From: 630D-37 sp037447295
GTDB lineage: Bacteria > Chloroflexota > Anaerolineae > Anaerolineales > Villigracilaceae
NCBI GenBank assembly: GCA_037447295.1
Contig: JBBIGZ010000072.1
Coordinates: 1-14,954 of the forward strand
Reading direction: 5' to 3'
DNA: 14,954 nucleotides
The translations under genes were made by a program, and so were the position numbers. Positions 1 to 6,779 of this stretch are shown piece by piece; positions within the stretch are counted from its first letter, which is position 1; every line of letters starts with the position of its first letter. The notes under the pieces are model-generated. The model was not told the origin of the DNA. It did not search any database and saw only the letters and a program-made list of their open reading frames with translations.

Positions 1-180
1 ATCATGGGCCAGCGAACCGGGCATGCGCGGCCCAAAGGCAACCTGCCGTTCCACGCGGGCAAAGGCACGCTCCGCATCAAAGCGTGGCATCTCCTGCTGC
101 GAACGCTTCCAAAGGTAGCCCCCGAGCAGGAGCAATATAACAAAAGCGATCAGAAAATATTCCCTATGCCACCAGGACAT
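1..180 (-). CDS. Partial M28-family peptidase / glutaminyl-peptide cyclotransferase-like protein (N-terminus only)
   Basis: Reading the minus strand from the ATG at 180 gives 60 uninterrupted codons that run off the left edge. The protein starts MSWWHREYFLIAF, with a hydrophobic segment at about residues 9-22 followed by K/R, so it is probably a signal anchor or uncleaved signal peptide with an extracytoplasmic C-terminal part. Residues 34-58 read FDAERAFARVERQVAFGPR then MPGS. The pattern FD-x-x-RA...v..qv..GPR.pGS is typical of the N-terminus of M28 zinc aminopeptidases and bacterial glutaminyl cyclases, as I recall the family. The catalytic zinc ligands lie outside the window, so aminopeptidase and cyclase cannot be separated. 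It is divergent from nusA. There is no Shine-Dalgarno site; the ATG lies six bases after an extended -10, so the mRNA is probably leaderless. Confidence 0.72.
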   Translation of the reverse strand, partial: MSWWHREYFLIAFVILLLLGGYLWKRSQQEMPRFDAERAFARVERQVAFGPRMPGSLAHD

Positions 181-186
181 GGGAGA

Positions 187-195
187 ATTGTATCA
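187..195 (-). promoter_or_regulatory. Extended -10 promoter for a leaderless mRNA (M28-like gene)
   Basis: On the minus strand TGATACAAT (195 to 187) is followed by six bases, TCTCCC, and then the ATG at 180. The expected start of transcription falls on or within a base of the A of the ATG. No convincing -35 hexamer lies 16-18 bases upstream, and there is no AGGAGG-like site. The same arrangement occurs at 12216-12224 and 14744-14752. Confidence 0.6.
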
Positions 196-288
196 TTGTT
201 ATGAATAGGACAAAGTGGTCTCACAATCGAGATCAACCGATGCAAACCGATAGGATGAAAAGTCGTAAAACAACATGCGGCCAAAATC

Positions 289-317
289 TTGCCATAAACC
301 GAAATTTATGCTACAAT
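289..317 (+). promoter_or_regulatory. Sigma70-type promoter of the nusA operon
   Basis: TTGCCA at 289-294 and TACAAT at 312-317 are separated by exactly 17 bases. Transcription should begin near 324, giving a leader of about 89 bases before nusA. That leader carries the hairpin at 345-369. rimP, which commonly precedes nusA, is not here, so nusA is the first gene of the operon. Confidence 0.7.
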
Positions 318-344
318 GAGCGCTAGCACAATACTGGTCACATT

Positions 345-369
345 GAAAAGTGGGCGAGTCCCACTTTTC
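345..369 (+). promoter_or_regulatory. Terminator-like hairpin in the nusA leader (candidate attenuator)
   Basis: GAAAAGTGGG at 345-354 and CCCACTTTTC at 360-369 are exact inverted repeats, giving a 10-bp stem with the 5-base loop CGAGT. The GC core next to the loop is preceded by an A-rich and followed by a T-rich arm (TTTTCTGCTT), the layout of an intrinsic terminator with an imperfect U-tract. It lies between the nusA promoter and the nusA Shine-Dalgarno site, so it would be transcribed in every full-length operon mRNA. In Bacillus subtilis, NusA is known to limit its own operon through NusA-stimulated termination in the leader; applying that model here is inference. Confidence 0.6.
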
Positions 370-412
370 TGCTTATATAAAGATGTCTCGTTTGAATGAG
401 GAGTGAACAAGC

Positions 413-2278
413 ATGAAAAGTGAAGTTTTGCTGGCCTTCAACGAATTGCTTGAGGAACGTCAATTGCCGCGCGATGCAATCGTCCAGGCAATCGAAGCGG
501 CGATGGTACACGCTTACCGCAAATCGGTGAACGCTTCGGCCGCGCAACGCGTGGAGGCCAAGCTCGATCTAGAACGTGGGCGGATTACCATCTTCGCCGA
601 AAAAGAAGTCGTGGACTCGGTCCAAGACCCACGCACCGAAGTCTCTCTGGAAGAAGCGCGTAAGGTCAAACCGGATGCGCAGCTCGGCGATATGGTGCTA
701 GTGGAATCCACGCCTGCCGATTTTGGGCGGGTGGCCGCTCAAACGGCGCGTCAGGTCATCCAACAGCGCCTGCGCGATGCCGAGCGCAGCATGCAACTGG
801 AATATTACAAAGGTCAGATCGGTGAAATCGTAAGCGGCGTCGTCCAAGCCGTCCAACCGCAACAGATCACGGTAGGGCTGGAGATGAAAGCGGAAGGCAT
901 TCTGCCGGCCAATCACAAGATTCCCGGTGAGCGCTTCCGCGTCCACGATCGCATCCGGGCCGTCATCGTCGAGGTGAAAGAAACGCCGCGCGGTCCGCAG
1001 ATCATTCTCTCGCGCACCCATCGCCAATTCCTGAAGCGCTTATTGGAAAACGAAGTGCCGGAAATTTACCGCGGCATCGTGGAAATCCGCGCCATTGCCC
1101 GTGAACCGGGTCAGCGCGCCAAAGTAGCCGTCTCTGCCACCCAACCCGGCATTGACCCTGTCGGCGCCTGTGTTGGGATCAAAGGGGTGCGCATTCAGGC
1201 CATTGTGAAGGAATTGCATGACGAAAAGATCGATGTGATTCAATGGGACCCCGATCCCGTCGTCTACATTTCCAAAGCGCTCAGTCCAGCGCGCGTGCTG
1301 GGCGTCTACCTTTCGAAGAGCAACCGCGAGGACCGCGTGGCCACAGTGGTGGTGAGCGAGGATCAGCTCAGTCTGGCAATCGGGCGTGATGGACAAAATG
1401 CCCGCCTGGCCGCTCGCCTGACCGGCTGGCGCATTGACATCAAGAGTCTGCCAGAGGCCGCCTCCGAGGCCCTGAACAAGTTGCAACAGGACCCGGTGCT
1501 GCAATCCATGCTTCCTTTGGCCGTCGAAACCATGCCGCAGGTAGAAGAAATTCTGGCCAAGAAAGCCGAAAATCGCCCGGTGACACCGGAAGAATACCAG
1601 GTATTAACACGCTTTGTAGATTGGGTAGAACGGCGCATCGTCACTGCCCGCGAAGAAGCCCAGCAGATAGAAGATGAACGCATCCAGGCGGCCCGCGCCG
1701 AAATTCCGGCTATGGCCTTTTCCCTGCCGCTCGAAAAACTGGGGCTCAAAGAGCACATTTATACACTGCTCAGCGAATCATTTGAGACGGTTGGGGATCT
1801 GATGCTGGTCTATAAGACCGATCCCGATCGCATCTTGAAGATGCCGGGGATCGGCCCACGGGCAATGGAGAACATCGAAGCATGCCTGGCCGCCTTGCCT
1901 TTTGCGCCTGGCATCCGCGAAGCGGAACCGGCCGGCGAAGCGCCCGCCGAATCCACCGGCCTTTCCACGGAACCGGCCGCCGAAGAGCCCGCTCCTACGC
2001 CTGTGGCAGAACCCACCCCGACCATCGAACAGCCTGCTTCGGCCCCCACCATCTCCGAGAACGAGGATTTTGCCAAGGACGGGGTGCGACTGGACGACCT
2101 GTTCAGTGTGGAAGTTTTCCGCCGGCGCACACAAACCGCCAGCATGGAAGATGAAAGCCGCAAGGGCAAAAAGAAGGCCAAAAAGAAAATTGTCGAGATC
2201 GAATACGACGAGGAATCCGGCGAAACGTTCGCCCGGCGACGGCACAAGCGCGGTGACGAAGATTGGGAAGAATGGTAA
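413..2278 (+). CDS. nusA: Transcription termination/antitermination factor NusA
   Basis: NusA binds RNA polymerase near the RNA exit channel and promotes pausing, hairpin folding and termination. Domains in order: N-terminal RNAP-binding domain at about 1-125, including the characteristic AAQTARQVIQQRLRDAE helix; S1 domain about 133-200; KH1 with CVGIKG at 253-258; KH2 with AIGRDGQNARLA from 322. A helical region follows, then one helix-hairpin-helix/acidic-repeat-like module at about 437-496 containing KMPGIG (476-481). The last 120 residues are a Pro/Glu/Ala-rich linker, a lysine cluster (KKKAKKK, 586-592) and an acidic end (DEDWEEW). At 621 residues it is longer than E. coli NusA (about 495) or Bacillus NusA (about 370), because of this tail. 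The start is supported by GAGGAG at 398-403, nine bases before the ATG. It is the first gene of the operon nusA-ylxR-infB-rbfA-nrnA. Confidence 0.97.
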   Translation: MKSEVLLAFNELLEERQLPRDAIVQAIEAAMVHAYRKSVNASAAQRVEAKLDLERGRITIFAEKEVVDSVQDPRTEVSLEEARKVKPDAQLGDMVLVESTPADFGRVAAQTARQVIQQRLRDAERSMQLEYYKGQIGEIVSGVVQAVQPQQITVGLEMKAEGILPANHKIPGERFRVHDRIRAVIVEVKETPRGPQIILSRTHRQFLKRLLENEVPEIYRGIVEIRAIAREPGQRAKVAVSATQPGIDPVGACVGIKGVRIQAIVKELHDEKIDVIQWDPDPVVYISKALSPARVLGVYLSKSNREDRVATVVVSEDQLSLAIGRDGQNARLAARLTGWRIDIKSLPEAASEALNKLQQDPVLQSMLPLAVETMPQVEEILAKKAENRPVTPEEYQVLTRFVDWVERRIVTAREEAQQIEDERIQAARAEIPAMAFSLPLEKLGLKEHIYTLLSESFETVGDLMLVYKTDPDRILKMPGIGPRAMENIEACLAALPFAPGIREAEPAGEAPAESTGLSTEPAAEEPAPTPVAEPTPTIEQPASAPTISENEDFAKDGVRLDDLFSVEVFRRRTQTASMEDESRKGKKKAKKKIVEIEYDEESGETFARRRHKRGDEDWEEW

Positions 2279-2301
2279 GCCTGTAGTAAAATATCTTGGC
2301 A

Positions 2302-2604
2302 GTGAAGCGATCAGCGTCTCCACGCAAGAAGCATATCCCTCAGCGCACCTGTGTTGGCTGTCGGCAGGTGAATGCTAAGCGAGAGCTCATCCGACTGGTG
2401 CGCACCCCTCAAGGGATCTTGATCGACCCCAGCGGCAAAATGGCCGGGCGTGGAGCCTATCTGCACCGTCAACGCTCCTGTTGGGAAGCGGCTCTGAAAG
2501 GAGCACTTGCCCACGCCCTACGTGTGGAATTGACCCCGGAAGAACGTATGCGGTTGGAAAATTTCCTGCAAACACTTTCCGGGGATGAAAATGATGGAGG
2601 GTAA
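2302..2604 (+). CDS. ylxR: YlxR/RnpM-family RNA-binding protein
   Basis: A small basic protein of about 100 residues carrying the family signature RTCVGCR near the N-terminus and the later GRGAYLH motif, which identify the YlxR (DUF448) family. The Bacillus member is reported to bind RNase P RNA and modulate its activity, and was renamed RnpM. Its position between nusA and infB is the usual one; the L7Ae-like ylxQ that often follows is missing. The start is uncertain: no ATG exists after the in-frame stop TAG/TAA at 2284-2289, leaving GTG at 2302 (chosen) or TTG at 2296. Neither has a good Shine-Dalgarno site. A TAAAAT (2287-2292) with TTGGGA 18 bases upstream could be an internal promoter, but translational coupling to nusA, whose stop is 24 bases earlier, is the simpler reading. 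Confidence 0.9.
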   Translation: MKRSASPRKKHIPQRTCVGCRQVNAKRELIRLVRTPQGILIDPSGKMAGRGAYLHRQRSCWEAALKGALAHALRVELTPEERMRLENFLQTLSGDENDGG

Positions 2605-2643
2605 GCGCCTGATGAGATAAAGTAGCCCTTTGCTCACAGGCGC
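2605..2643 (+). other. Long hairpin in the ylxR-infB intergenic RNA
   Basis: Starting at the base after the ylxR stop, GCGCCTG (2605-2611) pairs with CAGGCGC (2637-2643), and TGAG (2613-2616) pairs with CTCA (2633-2636), with A2612 bulged. Inside, AAAG and CTTT (around 2619-2630) can add four more pairs. No T-run follows, so it is not a typical intrinsic terminator. It ends 21 bases before the infB Shine-Dalgarno site. A processing site, mRNA-stability element or protein-binding site controlling infB is possible; the function is not shown by sequence. Confidence 0.6.
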
Positions 2644-2676
2644 CTTCCCCGCAGACTTCTAATTAGGAGGTGTCCT

Positions 2677-4449
2677 ATGAGCAATAATGGGCACAAGATC
2701 GAATTACCGGCAAACATCCCGGTTCGTGAACTGGCGCAACGCATTAACAAGAGCCCGATTGATGTCATCAAGAAATTGATGAGCAACGGGGTAATGGTCA
2801 CCATTAATCAGAATATAGATTTTGATACTGCCGCCATCGTTGCAGCAGAATATGGATATGAAGCCGTCCCTGAAAGTGTAGCCGAGGTGCAGGAAGAGGA
2901 AAGCGGTGAAATTCCCTTCTGGCGCCAGGTGATCGCCAATGAGCCCCCCTCCGCCCTTAAACCACGCCCACCGGTGGTGACCATTTTGGGGCACGTGGAT
3001 CACGGAAAAACGACCCTGCTGGATGCCATTCGGCATGCCAATGTAGCCGCCGAAGAGGCCGGTGGGATCACCCAACACATCGGCGCCTATCAGGTGGAGC
3101 ACCAAGGGCAGCTGATCACGTTTCTGGATACCCCCGGTCACGCCGCGTTCACTGCGATGCGGGCACGGGGAGCACAAGGGGCCGATCTGGTCATCCTGGT
3201 GGTCGCCGCCGATGACGGCGTGATGCCCCAAACCAAAGAGGCCATCGCTCATGCACGGGCCGCGCGTGTGCCGATCATCGTCGCGCTGAACAAGATCGAT
3301 AAACCGAATGCCAATCCCGATCGCGTAAAGAACCAATTGGCCGAGCAGGGATTGGTGCCGGACGAATGGGGCGGTAACACCATCATCGTCCCCGTTTCGG
3401 CCAAACAGAAACAGGGCATTGAGGATCTGCTGGAAGCCATCCTGCTGGTAGCAGAAAACAGCGATATTCGCGCCAATCCGAATGGACGCATCATCGGCAC
3501 CGTGATCGAGGCCAGGTTGGATAAAGCGCGCGGGCCGGTGGCTACCTTGCTCGTTCAGAACGGGACTTTGAAGGTAGGTGACGTAGTGCTGGTCGGCACG
3601 GCTCATGGCAAAATCCGCGCTATGTTCGATTTTCGCGGCAAACCGCTGCGTAAAGCAGAGCCATCCACCCCGGTTGAGGTGATCGGCCTGAACGATGTCC
3701 CTTTGGCCGGTGAACCCTTCGAGGTGGTAGCGAACGAGCGCGTAGCGCGTCAGGAAGTCGAAAAACGCCTGGAGGAAAAGAAACAACAGGTGGCGGCGCG
3801 CAAGAAAGTTTCTTTGGAAGACCTGTTCGCCCGCTACCAGGCCGGTGAAACGAAAGAACTGCGCCTGATCGTCAAGGCCGATGTGCAGGGATCGGTGGAA
3901 CCGATCGTCAACGAGCTTCAAAAACTGGGGAGCGGTGAGATCAAGATCGAGATCCTCTACGCCGAAACCGGCAACATTACCGAAAATGACGTCATGCTGG
4001 CCTCGGCCTCGAAAGCGATCATCGTCGGATTCAACGTTCAAGCCGATAGCGCGGCGCGGCGCCTGGCCGAAAGTGAGGGCGTTTCGCTCCGCACCTATGA
4101 CATCATCTACCGGCTCACCGATGATATTGAAAAAGCCCTCAAAGGTATGCTCGAACCCGAGCAACGCGAAATTGTGCTCGGGCGTGCGCAGGTGCTGGCC
4201 GTCTTCCCGGCTTCCAAATTCGGCAAGGTGGCCGGTTGCCGCGTGACGGAAGGTGAAATTCGCCGTAACGCATACGTTCGCCTGATTCGAGAAGGCAATG
4301 TGATTTTCGATGGCGAGATTGCTTCCTTGCGACACCTGAAAGAAGATGTGCGCGAGGTCCGTCAGGGATATGAATGCGGTATCGGGTTGCGAAACTTTAA
4401 CGAGTTCCAACCAGGCGATGTGTTGGAGTGCTACGTGATCGAGAAGTAG
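2677..4449 (+). CDS. infB: Translation initiation factor IF-2
   Basis: IF2 is the GTPase that recruits fMet-tRNA to the 30S subunit and promotes subunit joining. All G motifs are present: GHVDHGKTT (105-113), GGITQHIGAY (129-138), DTPGH (151-155), NKID (205-208) and SAK (241-243). Residues 1-60 form the IF2 N-terminal helical domain (VRELAQRINKSPIDVIKKLM). Domains II, III and the C-terminal fMet-tRNA-binding domain follow; the end FNEFQPGDVLECYVIEK is characteristic. At 590 residues it lacks the long charged N-terminal extension of the E. coli alpha form (about 890), as in several bacterial phyla. A strong Shine-Dalgarno site, AGGAGGTG at 2665-2672, supports the ATG. It follows ylxR after a hairpin-bearing gap and is followed ten bases later by rbfA. 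Confidence 0.98.
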   Translation: MSNNGHKIELPANIPVRELAQRINKSPIDVIKKLMSNGVMVTINQNIDFDTAAIVAAEYGYEAVPESVAEVQEEESGEIPFWRQVIANEPPSALKPRPPVVTILGHVDHGKTTLLDAIRHANVAAEEAGGITQHIGAYQVEHQGQLITFLDTPGHAAFTAMRARGAQGADLVILVVAADDGVMPQTKEAIAHARAARVPIIVALNKIDKPNANPDRVKNQLAEQGLVPDEWGGNTIIVPVSAKQKQGIEDLLEAILLVAENSDIRANPNGRIIGTVIEARLDKARGPVATLLVQNGTLKVGDVVLVGTAHGKIRAMFDFRGKPLRKAEPSTPVEVIGLNDVPLAGEPFEVVANERVARQEVEKRLEEKKQQVAARKKVSLEDLFARYQAGETKELRLIVKADVQGSVEPIVNELQKLGSGEIKIEILYAETGNITENDVMLASASKAIIVGFNVQADSAARRLAESEGVSLRTYDIIYRLTDDIEKALKGMLEPEQREIVLGRAQVLAVFPASKFGKVAGCRVTEGEIRRNAYVRLIREGNVIFDGEIASLRHLKEDVREVRQGYECGIGLRNFNEFQPGDVLECYVIEK

Positions 4450-4459
4450 GGAGGGGACT

Positions 4460-4813
4460 ATGCCAAGTCCTGTACGTTTACAGCGCATTGCAGACCGCAT
4501 ACGCGAGGATATCTCCGAGCTCTTACTCCATGAAATTCGCGATCCGCGGCTGCGTGGCGTTTACGTGACGGATGTGCGCGTGGATCGCGAGCTGAACTAC
4601 GCCGATATTTACGTTTCAACCGTGGATGCTTCGCCACGGCGCGACGAAGTGCTGGCGGGATTGGAAGCCTCAAGCGGCTTCATTCGCCATGCCCTTACAC
4701 AGAATATCCACCTTAGGACTTTCCCCCGCCTGCGCTTCCACTGGGATGAAACGCCTCAACGGGCAGAACATATCGAAGCCCTATTACGACAAATCAGGGA
4801 GAAATCACATTAG
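4460..4813 (+). CDS. rbfA: 30S ribosome-binding factor RbfA
   Basis: RbfA is a single KH-fold protein that binds the immature 30S subunit near helix 1 and helps 16S rRNA maturation and cold adaptation. The 117-residue length is typical. Family features include the N-terminal RLQRIADRIREDISELLLHE and then IRDPRLRGVYVTDVRVD, followed by the A-D-I-Y-V-S strand and the FPRLRFHWDE segment. The Shine-Dalgarno site GGGAGGGG (4449-4456) overlaps the infB stop codon, so translation is probably coupled. The next gene starts one base after its stop. The infB-rbfA-nrnA-truB order is a common arrangement in bacteria. Confidence 0.96.
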   Translation: MPSPVRLQRIADRIREDISELLLHEIRDPRLRGVYVTDVRVDRELNYADIYVSTVDASPRRDEVLAGLEASSGFIRHALTQNIHLRTFPRLRFHWDETPQRAEHIEALLRQIREKSH

Positions 4814-4814
4814 A

Positions 4815-5768
4815 ATGAGCAACGATCAACAAATTCGTGAACTTTTGGAAAGGGCGGAGCGTGTGCTGATCGCCTCGCATGTCCGCCCGGATGGGGATGC
4901 TATCGGCTCGGTGCTGGGTCTTGGCTTGGCGTTGGAAGAGGCCGGTAAGGCGGTACAGATGGTGCTCGTGGACGGCGTGCCGGCCAATTTTCGCCATTTG
5001 CAAGGGAGTGAACGCATCCTTCACCGCCCCGAAGGGAGATTCGACCTCTTCATCAGCCTGGATTGTGCCGATCGGAAACGACTGGGAGAACCGCTACACG
5101 GGCTGGGAAAACCGCATCTGAACATCGATCACCACGTGACCAACGAGCGATTCGGTGCATTGAACCTGATCGAATCCGAGGCCGTGGCGACGGCCGCCAT
5201 TCTGACCGAGCACTTGCCGCGCTGGGGACTGAAGATCACGCCGGCGGTGGCCGATGCCCTGCTGACCGGGATCGTCACCGATACGCTTGGATTCCGCACC
5301 ACTAACGTGACGCCGCAGTGCTTGCGCCAGGCAGCCGATCTCATGGAGCATGGTGCCAACCTGGCCGAGCTCTATATGCGTGGCCTGGTGCGACGCTCGC
5401 TCGAAGCGGCACGCTATTGGGGCGCCGGCCTTACCAAATTGCGCCATGATAACGGGATCATCTGGAGCACTCTAACGCTCGAGGACCGCCGCAGGGCAGG
5501 CTACCGCGTCAACGATGATGCCGATCTGATCAATATCATCTCCGCGATCGATGGTGGTAAAGTGGGGATGATCTTCGTTGAGCAGGAGAATCAGCATGTC
5601 AAAGTCTCCTGGCGGGCACTGGAAGAGGGCATTGATGTCTCGCAGGTGGCAAAAGCGCTGGGCGGTGGTGGACACCAGGCCGCTGCCGGTGCCGATATTC
5701 CGGGAACAATGGAAAGCGTTGTGCCGCACGTGCTGGAATTGACACACCAAATGCTGGCCAAGGTGTAA
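4815..5768 (+). CDS. nrnA: DHH/DHHA1 phosphoesterase, NrnA-type nanoRNase / pAp phosphatase
   Basis: NrnA-type enzymes degrade 2-5 nt RNAs and dephosphorylate pAp, using Mn2+. At 317 residues it matches the family. DHH-domain metal motifs are HVRPDGDAIGS (22-32), LDCAD (82-86), the DHH triad in NIDHH (103-107) and the TGIVTDTLGFR aspartate (D156). The DHHA1 substrate-binding domain carries GGGGHQAAAG (283-292). The open frame extends upstream into rbfA, but the ATG at 4815 is preferred: it lies one base after the rbfA stop, GGGAG sits about 13 bases upstream, and the protein then begins at the family's usual N-terminus. It is probably co-translated with rbfA. A candidate promoter for truB follows it. 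Confidence 0.94.
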   Translation: MSNDQQIRELLERAERVLIASHVRPDGDAIGSVLGLGLALEEAGKAVQMVLVDGVPANFRHLQGSERILHRPEGRFDLFISLDCADRKRLGEPLHGLGKPHLNIDHHVTNERFGALNLIESEAVATAAILTEHLPRWGLKITPAVADALLTGIVTDTLGFRTTNVTPQCLRQAADLMEHGANLAELYMRGLVRRSLEAARYWGAGLTKLRHDNGIIWSTLTLEDRRRAGYRVNDDADLINIISAIDGGKVGMIFVEQENQHVKVSWRALEEGIDVSQVAKALGGGGHQAAAGADIPGTMESVVPHVLELTHQMLAKV

Positions 5769-5805
5769 TCCATAATAAATTAGGACAGAAAATATCCATA
5801 TTGGG

Positions 5806-5814
5806 TGGTACAAT
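5806..5814 (+). promoter_or_regulatory. Candidate extended -10 promoter for truB
   Basis: TGGTACAAT at 5806-5814 is an extended -10 (TGn followed by TACAAT) in the 74-base gap between nrnA and truB. Transcription would start near 5821, just before the strong Shine-Dalgarno site AGGAGGT at 5826-5832. No good -35 is visible. truB could therefore be expressed both from the nusA promoter and locally. Confidence 0.45.
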
Positions 5815-5842
5815 CCGCAGTTAGTAGGAGGTAACACAGTAA

Positions 5843-6775
5843 ATGAACAGTCAGGATGTAAAAAACGCAATTTCCGGCGTGCTGGTGGTGGATAAGCCGG
5901 TTGGTTTGACCTCGCACGATGTTGTGGAAATCATTCGTCGTGGCACAGGGATCCGTCGCGCCGGACACACCGGCACCCTTGACCCGCGGGCTTCGGGGGT
6001 GCTGGTGGTGCTGATCGGGCCGGCGGTGCGCCTGAGCCAATATGTAGCCGCTTCGGATAAGCGCTATCAGGCCATCATCCGCCTGGGGGCTTCCACGGAT
6101 ACCTACGATGCAGAAGGCCGATTTACCCGTGCCGAGGTGCCGGTCAACATCACCGAGGAAGAATTCCGCCGCGTGTTGAAATCCTTTGAAGGCGAAATCG
6201 TTCAAACCCCGCCCCCCTATTCGGCAGTAAAAGTGAAAGGGCGCAAGGCCTATGAGATGGCTCGGGCAGGGGAAGAAGTGGAACTGGCGCCGCGTAAGAT
6301 CAAAGTCTATCACCTGGATGTGCTGGAATGGGCCCCGCCGGAAGTGGTGATTGACGTCTATTGCTCTTCGGGCACCTATGTTCGCTCGCTGGCCAACGAT
6401 CTGGGCAATGCGCTGGGATGTGGAGCCTACTTGGTGGGATTGCGACGTACAAAGAGCGGACGTTTTACCTTGCGCGATGCTGTGACGCTGCGACGCTTGC
6501 AGGAAGCTTTCCAGAACGGGACCTGGTATCAATACCTGATCCCGGCCGCGGAAGCCCTTTCCGATTGGCCAGCAGTGGAATTGACCCCCGATGAGGTGGA
6601 AGAAGTTCGACACGGGCATCGCATTCCGGTGCTTCAGGGCGCCGAGCACCAATGGGTGCGCGGGATCAGCACGCAAGGGGAATTGGTAGCACTGATGGAA
6701 CAGATCGAAGGGGAAGACGGTCAGAAGCTCTGGCAGCCGCGTAAGGTGTTCTTCACAAGCGAACCTCAACGTTAG
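5843..6775 (+). CDS. truB: tRNA pseudouridine(55) synthase TruB
   Basis: TruB isomerises U55 in the T-loop of tRNAs to pseudouridine. The N-terminus GVLVVDKPVGLTSHDVV and the motif GHTGTLDPRASGVL (41-54) are diagnostic; D47 is the catalytic aspartate. The YQAIIRLG segment, the SSGTYVRSLANDLG segment and the C-terminal PUA-like portion agree with the family, as does the length of 310 residues. AGGAGGT at 5826-5832 lies ten bases before the ATG. In many genomes ribF or rpsO follows truB; here a propeller-protein gene starts four bases after its stop. Confidence 0.97.
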   Translation: MNSQDVKNAISGVLVVDKPVGLTSHDVVEIIRRGTGIRRAGHTGTLDPRASGVLVVLIGPAVRLSQYVAASDKRYQAIIRLGASTDTYDAEGRFTRAEVPVNITEEEFRRVLKSFEGEIVQTPPPYSAVKVKGRKAYEMARAGEEVELAPRKIKVYHLDVLEWAPPEVVIDVYCSSGTYVRSLANDLGNALGCGAYLVGLRRTKSGRFTLRDAVTLRRLQEAFQNGTWYQYLIPAAEALSDWPAVELTPDEVEEVRHGHRIPVLQGAEHQWVRGISTQGELVALMEQIEGEDGQKLWQPRKVFFTSEPQR

Positions 6776-6779
6776 ATCC

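Noticed and set aside
4..204. A 66-codon plus-strand frame at the left edge
   Set aside because: The opposite strand reads as a plausible M28-like N-terminus with a promoter, which explains this region better.
2704..4500. A 598-codon open frame on the minus strand opposite infB
   Set aside because: It lies wholly antisense to a clear infB gene and its product shows no family motif; it is a by-product of codon use in the real gene.
4626..4814. An earlier start for nrnA inside rbfA
   Set aside because: This would overlap most of rbfA in another frame and add residues not seen in the family; the ATG at 4815 fits the normal N-terminus.
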